Assembly (NCBI GenBank): GCA_913052345.1 | Contig: CAJXDR010000006.1 | Location: forward strand, 1 to 64,000 | DNA length: 64,000 nt | Source: UBA4421 sp002470275 | GTDB lineage: Bacteria; Pseudomonadota; Gammaproteobacteria; Pseudomonadales; Azotimanducaceae | Direction of reading: 5' to 3' | Part shown: positions 14,204 to 23,202 of the stretch, in pieces | Position numbering within the stretch: position 1 is the stretch's first letter | Layout of the letters: every line of letters begins with the position of its first letter | The notes under the pieces: generated by a model | What the model was told of the DNA's origin: nothing | Databases searched by the model: none | Seen by the model: the letters and a program-made list of their open reading frames with translations, nothing else | Position numbers and translations under genes: made by a program

Positions 14204-15367
14204 TCATTCAGCGGTGACCAGCGCAGCGATCAGGGTGGGAATCCCCGTTTGTCCGACCTGTGGAACAACGTCGCCTTCCGACCAGGAGCAGAGATTGCGT
14301 GCCTCGCAGGTGTTCGGAAAATTATTGGGGGTCTCACCCTGAAGGTCTAGCACAAAGCCTTGATTGAATAAGTGCTCGTACAGGGTCATGACGACAACCA
14401 CGATATCCTGATCCGGCCAGACATAAATTTTTTGGCCGTGTAGTCCTTGAGCAGCTTTGATGTCAGCAGGCTGCTCAGTGCCAAAGAAGGCTTCATTGAA
14501 CATCCACCATTGATACCCGTAGTACCCTTCCGGTGTGAGGGCGTCGTTCACATAATCTTCTGAGATGATCTGCAGCCCGTCCCAGACGCCCTCCCGGGCA
14601 AAGAGTAAGCCAAAACGAAGAAAAACCTCCGGTTTCATATCAAGACAGCAGTAGGTCATGGGGTTCTCGCCGGTGGCATCCCGCCAGAAGCCCACTTCTG
14701 CGGTTTCCACGCCAAGGGGCGTCAGCAATTTTTGCCCGAGATATTCATCTGCGGTCACGCCGGTGGCTCGGCGCAGAATGGGTTCAATGAGCTGGGTGTT
14801 GGCATTCGAGTAGCGAAATGAGTTATCCCGGGTTTCGGCGAGCGCGTACGAGATGGCGAACTCGCTTTGGTCTGTGGCAAAGAACACTTCATCGCCTACC
14901 GGGTAGTCAGAACGCATCTGCAAAATTTGCTTGATGGTGATGTCTTCTTTATCCGTCCCCTGCCATTCGGTTAAAAAATCGCTCGCTTGCTGATCAACGG
15001 ATTCAATCGCGCCCTCATCTATCGCGATACCAACAGCAGCGCTATAGAAGCTCTTGGCCACCGACCAGCTGGTGCCGTAGGTGTTCTCATCAGTGCCATC
15101 CGCATAGCGCTCCCCGATGACATAGCCATCCTTGCTAACGAGAACTGACTGGGTCGCTGCGTCGGTAAATAGATAATCGATCAGATCGTCCACGGCGGCC
15201 TCATTCGCAGCCACGGAATCCGCGCTGGCCCGCTCTAAGTCCCAGTGTCTTGTATCGCCCGTTTGCTGTTCTGATGGGTCCTGACCGGGTGGGGCGCTTC
15301 CGCCGGACCCGCCCCCGCAGGCCGACAGGCAAAAACCAATCACCAGGATGCAAAGTTTCTGATTCAT
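14204..15367 (-). CDS. Lipoprotein serine hydrolase of the class C beta-lactamase family
   Basis: A 387-residue protein. The lipobox L-S-A-C (Cys17) is followed by a Gly/Ser-rich linker, then a beta-lactamase-like domain with S-V-A-K (Ser102, Lys105) and a full second motif Y-S-N in F-R-Y-S-N-A-N-T-Q. The H-G-Q-K-I-Y-V-W-P-D segment near the C-terminus replaces the K-T-G motif. The arrangement resembles 6-aminohexanoate-dimer hydrolases (NylB type) and related carboxylesterases, so amide or ester hydrolysis at the membrane surface is likely. GGAGAGCG lies before the ATG. It differs from the other serine hydrolase at 8550 in having the intact Y-x-N motif. Confidence 0.9.
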   Translation of the reverse strand: MNQKLCILVIGFCLSACGGGSGGSAPPGQDPSEQQTGDTRHWDLERASADSVAANEAAVDDLIDYLFTDAATQSVLVSKDGYVIGERYADGTDENTYGTSWSVAKSFYSAAVGIAIDEGAIESVDQQASDFLTEWQGTDKEDITIKQILQMRSDYPVGDEVFFATDQSEFAISYALAETRDNSFRYSNANTQLIEPILRRATGVTADEYLGQKLLTPLGVETAEVGFWRDATGENPMTYCCLDMKPEVFLRFGLLFAREGVWDGLQIISEDYVNDALTPEGYYGYQWWMFNEAFFGTEQPADIKAAQGLHGQKIYVWPDQDIVVVVMTLYEHLFNQGFVLDLQGETPNNFPNTCEARNLCSWSEGDVVPQVGQTGIPTLIAALVTAE

Positions 15368-15492
15368 AAGCGCTCTCCTCTCACGAGGAACCTTGGAGGA
15401 GGCGTGCGTAGCCTGTCAAGCAAGTGCCCGGCCAGCGATAGGCCAGGGCGCTTTGGGAAGGAGGGATGACCTCATCTTGAATAGGATCTTGG

Positions 15493-16530
15493 CTAGGTGC
15501 CTAGAAAGCTTAGGCACCAGAGTGTCAGAACAAGGGTGAGACCCGGAAGGGCAACCTGGGAGAGAGATTCAGCTCGCTGCCCGGCCGTGTCTTTGCCTGA
15601 CTGATAGAGGTGAATGATAAAAATGCTGGTGATGAGATTGATGACCACGATAACAGAGGAAGAGATAAATACCGCATCCAACAGGTTGATGTAGTGCGTT
15701 AGCGGGATTTCATCGGATACGGAAAAGCGCAGCGCGAAGACCGTGAGCAAAAGGGTCAGCTGTCCGCCAATTCGCCAGTCACCGTTGTCCATCTCGCTAT
15801 GCCGCAAAGAGCAAAACCGGTTGATAAAGAGTGAAATAAAGATGAGCGATATGAGCGGGATAAAGATCTTCTGGGCGATATCTAGAAAGTCATGAGTGAT
15901 GGCGGTGTGGTAGACGATGCCCGAGAACAGCATCTTCCCGCCTTGGCGTAACCCAGCTGCTTCTACAGCCTCCGCCCGGTGACCCACCGCACTCCAGTTA
16001 CCCTTGACCACTGACTCCTCTCCGGATTCATGGCCGAGAGAAAATGACTCCGGCAGAAAGCGGAGCTCTGCTGCGGGGTGAGTATAAGCGCGCAGTTCCA
16101 GCTGGGTGTCCAGCTCTCCGAAGGGGTAGGAGGGAATCCCTGCGTCAACGGTGAGCGTTGCACGAAATTTTTCAAAGTACTCTACCCTGCCGTCGTCGTA
16201 GAGACTGGCGGAGCGAACGATAGTCTCTCGCGGCGCTTCGGCGTTGGTCACGTAGAATTCCGGTGTCCACTGGGCGGCGAGGAAGGCCTCCAGGTCGGCA
16301 CCGGACAGAGTTTTTGGCGTGTTGAGCGGACCGGGCTCCCGAGCGACCGAGTTGTTGGAATCCCAACTCATTAATACTTCGGCTACGGCATTAAGATGAC
16401 TCCTGCTGATATCGATATCGCGAATTTCGTTGATGACAAGGGCGACATTGACCTCTCTACTCTCGAGGCTCTCAGCGAAACTGAACTGAGCGCAAAACAT
16501 GGTCACAACGAGAAGAAAAAATCTGCTCAT
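15493..16530 (-). CDS. Pentameric ligand-gated ion channel (Cys-loop family, prokaryotic)
   Basis: A 345-residue protein with a signal peptide (to about residue 19) and an extracytoplasmic ligand-binding domain (about 25-215). That domain begins V-N-V-A-L-V-I-N-E-I-R-D-I-D and includes W-T-P-E-F-Y-V-T-N and the loop Y-P-F-G-E-L-D-T-Q-L-E. Four helices follow: TM1 about 221-239, TM2 254-272 (G-G-Q-L-T-L-L-L-T-V-F-A), TM3 282-307 and TM4 326-343. The TM2 to TM3 pattern and the Y-P-F-x-x-x-D-T-Q loop match GLIC/ELIC-type channels; the disulfide-forming cysteines are absent, as in other prokaryotic members. It should form homopentameric ion channels of the inner membrane. Ligand and ion selectivity are unknown. 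AAGAG precedes the ATG. Confidence 0.85.
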   Translation of the reverse strand: MSRFFLLVVTMFCAQFSFAESLESREVNVALVINEIRDIDISRSHLNAVAEVLMSWDSNNSVAREPGPLNTPKTLSGADLEAFLAAQWTPEFYVTNAEAPRETIVRSASLYDDGRVEYFEKFRATLTVDAGIPSYPFGELDTQLELRAYTHPAAELRFLPESFSLGHESGEESVVKGNWSAVGHRAEAVEAAGLRQGGKMLFSGIVYHTAITHDFLDIAQKIFIPLISLIFISLFINRFCSLRHSEMDNGDWRIGGQLTLLLTVFALRFSVSDEIPLTHYINLLDAVFISSSVIVVINLITSIFIIHLYQSGKDTAGQRAESLSQVALPGLTLVLTLWCLSFLGT

Positions 16531-16650
16531 AAGATACTCTTTGGCTACTTTGGCTTTGTTTTTGGTTGCTAGATCGTCCGGGCATCAAGTCCCCGGGGTG
16601 CGATTCACCGGAAAGGCTGGCCTCGCCAGTGAACCGTGGCGATCAAAGAG

Positions 16651-17334
16651 CTACTGGGCTGCGTAGAACGTCTCGCACGCCAAGCCCCATCCGTACTGGT
16701 ATTCACGGATGCTGCCAAGCCCAGCGAGAATTTCCGAGAACCAAGACTCGGTGCGCGCATCCATGGCCTCTCCCAGACGAGATGGGGATGACGCGCTCAT
16801 GGATACCATGATGCTGCCCGCCCAGCGCCCGGTATCGGCCGCGAAGACCTGCATCGAGATGTCGTCAAAGCCATTGTCCTGCATGGCAGCGTAGAGGCTG
16901 TCGATGGCAGTCAAATAGGCCCCGGTATCCGATGTCTTGACCATGATGTTCCAGGCGTAGCTCTTCTCAGAGAGCGTATCGGCCTGGCGCACGACTCGAT
17001 AGGTGTCCCAGTCTCGGACGGTTCGATTGACAGGGATCTTCGCAACCTCAGCGGCAACCGCAGGATTCATTGGGTCTGCAGACCATGCCGTTTTCTGGGA
17101 ATCGAAGAGCGTCCAGAGATACAGGTCGCCCATTTCCTCCGCGCCAGCTCTGGGTGAGCACAGGCCCCCCGCCATGGCGGCGTTGGCCTCGCCAATGGTT
17201 TCTGCACTGTTCATAGCCCAGTCGCGGTAACCGGCTGGATCGTCTGTGTTTAAGGTGATTAGGGTCATAACGGGCTCAGCCGAAACCGAGACGCTGAGAA
17301 GGGTGGCGAAGACGCCCAGGATAAATGCTTTCAT
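16651..17334 (-). CDS. Secreted protein, function unknown
   Basis: A 227-residue protein with a signal peptide (about 20 residues, cleavage near V-S-A-E-P). The mature part contains two similar halves: V-M-T-L-I-T-L-N-T-D-D-P-A-G-Y-R-D-W-A and, later, Y-A-W-N-I-M-V-K-T-S-D-T-G-A-Y-L-T-A-I. This suggests a tandem ferredoxin-like dimeric alpha/beta-barrel fold. Catalytic residues cannot be assigned. ATG 17334 follows AAGGAAAAAAG; the extension to 17439 is not used. It may belong with the other small secreted alpha/beta proteins of this region, such as the one at 5116. Confidence 0.7.
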   Translation of the reverse strand: MKAFILGVFATLLSVSVSAEPVMTLITLNTDDPAGYRDWAMNSAETIGEANAAMAGGLCSPRAGAEEMGDLYLWTLFDSQKTAWSADPMNPAVAAEVAKIPVNRTVRDWDTYRVVRQADTLSEKSYAWNIMVKTSDTGAYLTAIDSLYAAMQDNGFDDISMQVFAADTGRWAGSIMVSMSASSPSRLGEAMDARTESWFSEILAGLGSIREYQYGWGLACETFYAAQ

Positions 17335-17572
17335 CTTTTTTCCTTGTTTTTGTGCTGCTCCCCGCAGCGTATAACCGGAGTTGTTCATCTCCAGCAACCA
17401 TGTGGAGTCGATCTTATCGCCCCGAAGTCGAGTGTACACCGGTCCTGGGTCACTTGCTTTGAGTGCGCCTAATTGAACCTGTAGGAAAGGCCCAGCACCC
17501 GACCCCTGGATGAGAAAAGGGGAGAGCGGGTAGAAGCGAGTAGCAGCGGGTAAGAGGGCTCTTGGCGAATGG
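17335..17572. other. Intergenic region, no gene seen
   Basis: These 238 bases separate the secreted protein from the MarR gene, both on the minus strand. A purine-rich stretch around 17515-17560 contains imperfect direct repeats of AGCGGGTAGAAG/AGCGGGTAAGAG type. No gene or clear terminator was found. Confidence 0.35.
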
Positions 17573-18064
17573 CTACTGCTGCTCTGTCAAAGGTGCCTCG
17601 TCGGCCACTCCGACGTGCAGCATTGGGGATGCGTCGATGTGTTCGGCATTCATCATAGAAGCAACCCGCTGCAGGGAGGCAACAATCATCGACTGCTCCC
17701 AGGTCTGAAGCTTATCGAAGGCCGAACAAAAGACGTCCTGGAGCGGTGTCGGCGCAGAGGCGATCATTTTCTTTCCTGATTCGGTCAGCGTCGCATGCAC
17801 GACCCTTTTATCCAGCGTGCTTCGATGCCGTGCGATCAAGCCCCTTGCTTCAAGCCGATCAAGAATATTGGTCACCGTCGCCTGGCTCAGGCTCACTTCC
17901 GTGGACAGCTTTGAGATCGCCACTGCGCCCATATCCTGCACCGTTTGAAGCAGCAAAAGCTGAGGCGCAGTCAGACCCACTTTCTTACTAAGTTGGCGCG
18001 AATACAGATCCGTGGCGCGAATGATTTGCCTGATGGTGATTAGAACTTCAACTTCTTGACTCAT
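17573..18064 (-). CDS. MarR-family transcriptional regulator
   Basis: A 163-residue winged-helix protein. N-terminal dimerisation helix, then the DNA-binding core: L-T-A-P-Q-L-L-L-L-Q, a recognition helix around V-S-L-S-Q-A-T-V-T-N-I-L-D-R-L, and the wing L-D-K-R-V-V-H-A-T-L-T-E-S-G. The wing carries the D-x-R signature of the family. It is divergent from the TonB receptor gene across 456 bases and is the obvious candidate to control that gene and itself. The ligand is unknown. A polar C-terminal tail of about 20 residues follows the last helix. Confidence 0.92.
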   Translation of the reverse strand: MSQEVEVLITIRQIIRATDLYSRQLSKKVGLTAPQLLLLQTVQDMGAVAISKLSTEVSLSQATVTNILDRLEARGLIARHRSTLDKRVVHATLTESGKKMIASAPTPLQDVFCSAFDKLQTWEQSMIVASLQRVASMMNAEHIDASPMLHVGVADEAPLTEQQ

Positions 18065-18520
18065 TTGCTAACCTGCTGGCTACCCGTGTGATTTCGGATC
18101 AATGGCCCCTTGTCAGTGAGCCCATCAAAATTTGGCGTATCTTGCTCCTTTTGGGGAAAAAGAAAAATAACGCCGCCTGCTATATCGCGAAAAAACTCAC
18201 GCCAATGCCGGAATCTCCCAAATTCCTTATAGCTCTAATGACTTGCTTTCTGCCCACGACCGTTTAGTCTTGGCGGTTGAAAATAAAAATTAGAACGCTA
18301 AAGAGTTTAGAGTATCTCAACGGGTGACGGAAAGGCTTATTTATTCCTAGAGAACACGAGGATCGAGTAATTTCGCGCACCAACAAGTACCAGGTTACGT
18401 CGGAGATTCTTAAGGGAAACGTTATATTCCTTAGGCAACGAATATTTTGAAGTCTAGATATTTTAGGGAGGTGCCTTCTTCCCTATACCAACGAACAGAT
18501 CATTGAAAATAGGAGAGAGT
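18065..18520. promoter_or_regulatory. Long divergent promoter region (MarR / TonB receptor)
   Basis: A 456-base A/T-richer stretch without a gene. It must contain the promoters of the MarR gene and of the TonB receptor, and the length leaves room for a long leader before 18521. I found no perfect palindrome long enough to call a MarR operator with confidence. Confidence 0.4.
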
Positions 18521-21100
18521 GTGAACTTTCAACGGAGTAAGACGAGTAGGGCCGTAGCAGCAGCGATCGCCACAATGTGCACATCAGGTGCCGTGGCAAG
18601 TGAGAGCCTAGCCATCGAAGAGGTCCTTGTTACCGCAACAAAGAGATTAGTCCCCTTGCAGGATGTACCCGTCTCGGTACAGGCGCTGACCGAGGACGCT
18701 ATGGATGATCTGGGCATCAGCAATTTTGAGGAATACTTGATTCAACTTCCAGGCGTCACCGCTGGGGGTAGTGGTCCGGGTCAAAACACCATCTATATAA
18801 GAGGGTTAGCCTCCACCACGCCAAGCCTTACCACTGCCGGAGTGGCTGGTTTGGCTCCGAACGTGGCCTTTTACCTGGACGAGCAGCCCATCGCTCAACC
18901 GGGGCGTAACTTGGATGTCTACGCCGCTGACCTCAACCGAATCGAGGTTCTTGCAGGTCCTCAGGGCACGCTCTTCGGTGCCAGCGCCCAGGCAGGCAAC
19001 GTGCGTCTTATTACAAACAAAGCAGATACCACGGGCAATTACGGCAGCGTAGATGTGGGCTTGGCCACCACTCGGGGCGGTGAGGCCAGCAATAAGATTG
19101 AGGCGATGTTCAACCTGGCGGTCAGTGATCGATTCGCGTTGCGCGGAGTCGTTTACTCGGATACCCAGGGAGGCTATATCGACCAAGTGGCGGGCACTCG
19201 CGACATCAGCGACAGTGCGCGTTTTCGAGCTGAGGGGGTGGAACGAGCCAACGGCGTGGCGGTGTCTGAGAGCAGAGCCGGTTCTCAGGCCGGGGCAGTC
19301 TTGAGCGGCGCGACCCTGATCGACGCCCATGCGCTGGTTGAGGATGATGTGAATGAGACGTCCTATACCGGTGGTCGACTTAGTGCCATGCTCGATCTGA
19401 CTGAAGACTGGACGGCTAGCGCTTCATTCATGCAGCAATCTATCAATTCGGATGGCGTCTTCTTCGCGGACCCCGACCTTGGTGATTTCGAAATCCAGCG
19501 TTTTTCCGATGACGATCTGGAGGACGAGTTCACGAATTTCAGCTGGACGCTTGAAGGTCGGGTTGCTGAACTTGAGGTGCTCTATACCGGCGCCTTTACG
19601 GATCGTGAAGCAGAACAGACCATCGACTACACGGATTACCTGTTCGTTGGGCAGTATCTTCCTTACTACCTATGCGATGGCACGGTTTCATACCCAGGCG
19701 AAAACGCCATCACCGGAACCTGCCAAGCGCCCAATATGTTTGTCCATTCGCGGACAGGGACCGAAGTTTGGTCCCATGAGATTCGCGTCAGCACGCCTGA
19801 TGATCGATCGGTATACCTCACCGGCGGCCTGTTTATGAGCGGCACGGAACTGACCGAGCTGAATGACTTCACCTACCCTGGTGCGGTTTTGGCGGCTCCC
19901 TATGGCGGGTTCCCCGATAACTATCCATTCATGACCGGATATCACTCGGACCCTGGTCCCTTCCCAGAAGGCGTGTTGTTCCGGAATGACATTAAGCGGA
20001 CTGACGATCAAAGAGGCGTATTTGGTGAGGCCACCTGGCAACTCAACGAGTCCTTTGCTCTGACGGCCGGTCTGCGCTACTACGATATCGAAGTAGATAT
20101 GGAAGGCAGTGCGAACAGCTCTTTCTGTAACGCTGGCGGTTCGGATGAAAACGCCTACGGAACCGACATCAGTGATCTATACAATGGCGACGGCCAGTTT
20201 ACCTTTGTGGGCACCTGTACGGATGCAGATCGCCTCACCTACACCGCAGCTGACATTGACGCCGATACATCGCCAGCCATTGCCGGCGCCGTATCCGCAC
20301 CGGATACCGCTGCGACAGACGGCACCATCGGCAAGCTGAGTCTCAGCTATACGCCGGATGCGGACACGTTGCTCTACCTGACCTGGTCTGAAGGATTCCG
20401 GCCAGGGCTGCTCAATCGGCCCGGGGGCGCTGAGGGACCAAACGGCTTTATCGTGCCTTTCGCCCTGAAAACCGACACGGTTGTTAACTACGAGGCGGGT
20501 TGGAAACTTGATTTAATGGATCGAGCTTTGCGCTTCAACGGCAGCGTCTTCTTCGTTGAGATTGAAGACCTACAGACCACGATTTTCGATCCAAGCATCA
20601 CCAATCTGTTTTTCTCAGATAACGCGGCGGATGCAGAAATCACCGGCGTCGAGGGGGACTTTGTCTGGAACGCTAGCGCTAACCTGACCGTGGCGGGGGC
20701 ATTTTCCGTCTTGAACACGGAGATCACGACCGTCATCACGCCAACGAACGACGTACAGGTCGGGGACGACCTGGCGTTCGCGCCGAACTTCCAGGGTAAC
20801 CTGCGTGCCCGGTACGAATGGACCCAGGGCGATGGCCTGAATATGCATGTTATGCCCCACGTGAGTTTCTCCGCGGATTCCAGGAGTGACGTCATCGGGA
20901 TGAACAACGCAGAGGTTGATGGCTGGACTCTCGTCGGAGTGTCAGCCGGCGTGAGCAAAGACCAGTGGCGTGCAGAGCTCTATGTGGATAATTTGCTAGA
21001 CGAGATGGCCGAGCTGTCCAATAGCTTTGGCTACGACCGTGAGCGAGTGTCCTACGTGCGCCCAAGAACGATTGGTCTGAGGCTTGCTCTCGACTTCTAG
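18521..21100 (+). CDS. TonB-dependent outer-membrane receptor
   Basis: An 859-residue receptor. Signal peptide, then the TonB box region (E-E-V-L-V-T-A-T-K-R, about 34-43) and the plug domain with V-P-V-S-V-Q-A-L-T, Y-I-R-G-L-A, I-E-V-L-A-G-P-Q-G-T-L-F-G-A-S-A-Q-A-G-N-V-R-L-I-T. A long 22-strand barrel follows, ending R-T-I-G-L-R-L-A-L-D-F with the terminal Phe needed for outer-membrane insertion. GTG 18521 is preferred over TTG 18503 because AGGAG lies 5 bases before it. This subfamily takes up complex organic substrates in marine and sphingomonad-like bacteria. The neighbours (sulfotransferase, phosphodiesterase) do not define the substrate. MarR control is likely. Confidence 0.95.
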   Translation: MNFQRSKTSRAVAAAIATMCTSGAVASESLAIEEVLVTATKRLVPLQDVPVSVQALTEDAMDDLGISNFEEYLIQLPGVTAGGSGPGQNTIYIRGLASTTPSLTTAGVAGLAPNVAFYLDEQPIAQPGRNLDVYAADLNRIEVLAGPQGTLFGASAQAGNVRLITNKADTTGNYGSVDVGLATTRGGEASNKIEAMFNLAVSDRFALRGVVYSDTQGGYIDQVAGTRDISDSARFRAEGVERANGVAVSESRAGSQAGAVLSGATLIDAHALVEDDVNETSYTGGRLSAMLDLTEDWTASASFMQQSINSDGVFFADPDLGDFEIQRFSDDDLEDEFTNFSWTLEGRVAELEVLYTGAFTDREAEQTIDYTDYLFVGQYLPYYLCDGTVSYPGENAITGTCQAPNMFVHSRTGTEVWSHEIRVSTPDDRSVYLTGGLFMSGTELTELNDFTYPGAVLAAPYGGFPDNYPFMTGYHSDPGPFPEGVLFRNDIKRTDDQRGVFGEATWQLNESFALTAGLRYYDIEVDMEGSANSSFCNAGGSDENAYGTDISDLYNGDGQFTFVGTCTDADRLTYTAADIDADTSPAIAGAVSAPDTAATDGTIGKLSLSYTPDADTLLYLTWSEGFRPGLLNRPGGAEGPNGFIVPFALKTDTVVNYEAGWKLDLMDRALRFNGSVFFVEIEDLQTTIFDPSITNLFFSDNAADAEITGVEGDFVWNASANLTVAGAFSVLNTEITTVITPTNDVQVGDDLAFAPNFQGNLRARYEWTQGDGLNMHVMPHVSFSADSRSDVIGMNNAEVDGWTLVGVSAGVSKDQWRAELYVDNLLDEMAELSNSFGYDRERVSYVRPRTIGLRLALDF

Positions 21101-21184
21101 ATAGCTCTGTACTAGGAAGCATGGCGTTTCTTGACCGAAGCGCTATGCTTTCCAGCTTCAGTTTAGACGCTATGGAGTTGATGC

Positions 21185-23161
21185 TTGCCAAAGCTTAACG
21201 AGGTCCAGGCTAAGATCGCGGCGGGAGAGCTGGATCAAGCGCTGAGAGATCTTGAGACCTTACTGGCTGAGAATCCTAGGGAGGTAGAGGCCCTTTATGC
21301 CCTCGCCGTTGTCTTGCGATACCAAGGCAGATACGAAGACGCGCTGGACGTTCTAGAGCGGCTCAGGCTGCTTGCTCCCTCTCACAGCCGCGCCTTCCAG
21401 GAAACAGGCCATGTGCATCGGGATGTCGGCGCCTGGCAGGACGCGCTGGTGGCCTACGAACGCGCGCTCCAGCTCAACCCGGCGCTGCTAGCAAGCCTTC
21501 GTGAATCCCTCAAAATTTGTGATGCCCAAGGGGATTCGCGCCGGGCCATTCATCTGCGAGCGAGGCTCGAACACCTGGAGGCGCTGCCTGCCCCCCTCAT
21601 CTCAGTGATCGAACTGATCTCCCAGAATAAGCTGATTAAAGCCGAAGAAATTTGTCGTGCCTTCCTGCAGAAAGCGCCGCGCAATGTGGAGGGCATGCGC
21701 TTGTTGGCAGAGATCGGCGTCAAGCTTGGTATTCTCGATGACGCCGAATTCTTGCTCGATAGCGCTACTCAGTTTGCGCCGGAGCACGTTCCCGCCCACA
21801 TAGACTTGGTCCAGGTTTTAAGGAAGCGCCAAAAATTCGAGGCGGCGCTGGCCCAGGCCAAACGTCTTTTCGATCGGCAACCTCAAAATCCTCAGTTCAA
21901 ATCGATCTACGCCATTGAGCTGATGCAAACAGGGAAGATAGAGGCCGCACTCACTCTCTTGGACGAGGTTTTAGCGCAGGTGCCTGGGGATGCCGCGACC
22001 CTTACCACCAAGGGCCATGCGCTGAAAACCAAGGGCGAATCCCTGGCCGCCATAGACGCCTATCGTTCTGCATACGAGCACAACCCAGATCACGGTGAGG
22101 CCTTTTACTCTCTAGCGAATCTAAAGACCTACCGCTTTACTGATGAGGAACTTCAGCTGATGGGGCAGCAGGAAAATAACCGCAATCTGAGCCCCAGTGG
22201 GCGGGTTTATCTGAATTTTGCCCTGGGCAAGGCCCACGAGGATGCCGCAGATTATGAGCGTGCCTTTGGCTACTACGCAGAGGGCAATCGCCAAAAAAAG
22301 ATTCAGAGTCGGTACGATGCGGAGAAAATGCGGGTCGAGTTCCAGGATACCCAGCGGGTCTGCACAGCGAGTCTTCTAGCCGAGGAAAACCAAGGCGGCA
22401 ACGCCTCTTCCGCGCCGATTTTTGTGCTGGGGCTGCCCAGGGCGGGCTCCACGCTGATTGAGCAGATACTGTCTTCACACAGCATGGTGGACGGCACCTC
22501 GGAGCTGCCCAACATTCTATCGCTATCCCAAAGCTTGCGCCGAAAAAGCCGGGGCTCGGGGGGCTATCCGGCGGTGTTAGCCGATCTCACGATGGAAGAA
22601 AGGACCCGGTTTGGGGATCAGTATATTGCCGACACGCAGATTCACCGCGGTGATGCGGCGTTCTTCGTGGACAAGATGCCGAATAACTTTCGGCACATCG
22701 GGCTGATCAAGCTCATTCTTCCCAATGCAAAAATTATCGATGCTCGGCGTCATCCGCTGTCCTGCTGCTTTAGTGGCTTTAAGCAGCTCTTTGCCGAAGG
22801 CCAGGAGTTCTCCTATGACCTGGGCGACATCGGTCACTATTACCGCGACTATGTAGAGCTTATGGATCACTGGGATAGGGTGATGCCAGGATTCATATTG
22901 CGCGTTCAGCACGAGGATGTGGTGGATGACCTGCGTGGACAGGTCGCGCGGTTGCTGGCATTTTGTGGCCTGCCCTTTGAGGAGGCCTGCGTGGCGTTTC
23001 ATAAGACCGAGCGAAGCGTCAAAACGCCCAGTTCGGAGCAAGTCAGACAGCCAATTTTCAGATCCTCCTTGGACACCTGGGAGAATTATGAGCCCTGGCT
23101 GTCACCACTGAAGCAGGCGCTTGGCGAAGAGGTTCGCCAGCGTTTTGATATCAAACTGTAG
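21185..23161 (+). CDS. TPR-repeat sulfotransferase
   Basis: A 658-residue protein. The first about 330 residues are tetratricopeptide repeats (recurring A-L-x-x-L-E-x-x-L-x-x-x-P-x-x-x-x-A-L patterns). The C-terminal part is a sulfotransferase with the 5'-phosphosulfate loop L-P-R-A-G-S-T-L-I-E-Q-I-L near residue 416 and the 3'-phosphate-binding R-x-x-x-x-S segment (R-R-H-P-L-S). It would transfer sulfate from PAPS to an unknown acceptor in the cytoplasm. Start TTG 21185 has GGAG seven bases upstream. TPR-sulfotransferases are often encoded next to TonB receptors, as here, 84 bases downstream of one. The biological link is not understood. Confidence 0.93.
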   Translation: MPKLNEVQAKIAAGELDQALRDLETLLAENPREVEALYALAVVLRYQGRYEDALDVLERLRLLAPSHSRAFQETGHVHRDVGAWQDALVAYERALQLNPALLASLRESLKICDAQGDSRRAIHLRARLEHLEALPAPLISVIELISQNKLIKAEEICRAFLQKAPRNVEGMRLLAEIGVKLGILDDAEFLLDSATQFAPEHVPAHIDLVQVLRKRQKFEAALAQAKRLFDRQPQNPQFKSIYAIELMQTGKIEAALTLLDEVLAQVPGDAATLTTKGHALKTKGESLAAIDAYRSAYEHNPDHGEAFYSLANLKTYRFTDEELQLMGQQENNRNLSPSGRVYLNFALGKAHEDAADYERAFGYYAEGNRQKKIQSRYDAEKMRVEFQDTQRVCTASLLAEENQGGNASSAPIFVLGLPRAGSTLIEQILSSHSMVDGTSELPNILSLSQSLRRKSRGSGGYPAVLADLTMEERTRFGDQYIADTQIHRGDAAFFVDKMPNNFRHIGLIKLILPNAKIIDARRHPLSCCFSGFKQLFAEGQEFSYDLGDIGHYYRDYVELMDHWDRVMPGFILRVQHEDVVDDLRGQVARLLAFCGLPFEEACVAFHKTERSVKTPSSEQVRQPIFRSSLDTWENYEPWLSPLKQALGEEVRQRFDIKL

Positions 23162-23202
23162 GCTTGCCAGTTCATAAAAACGGTAGCGGTAAGGGGAAAG
23201 AG

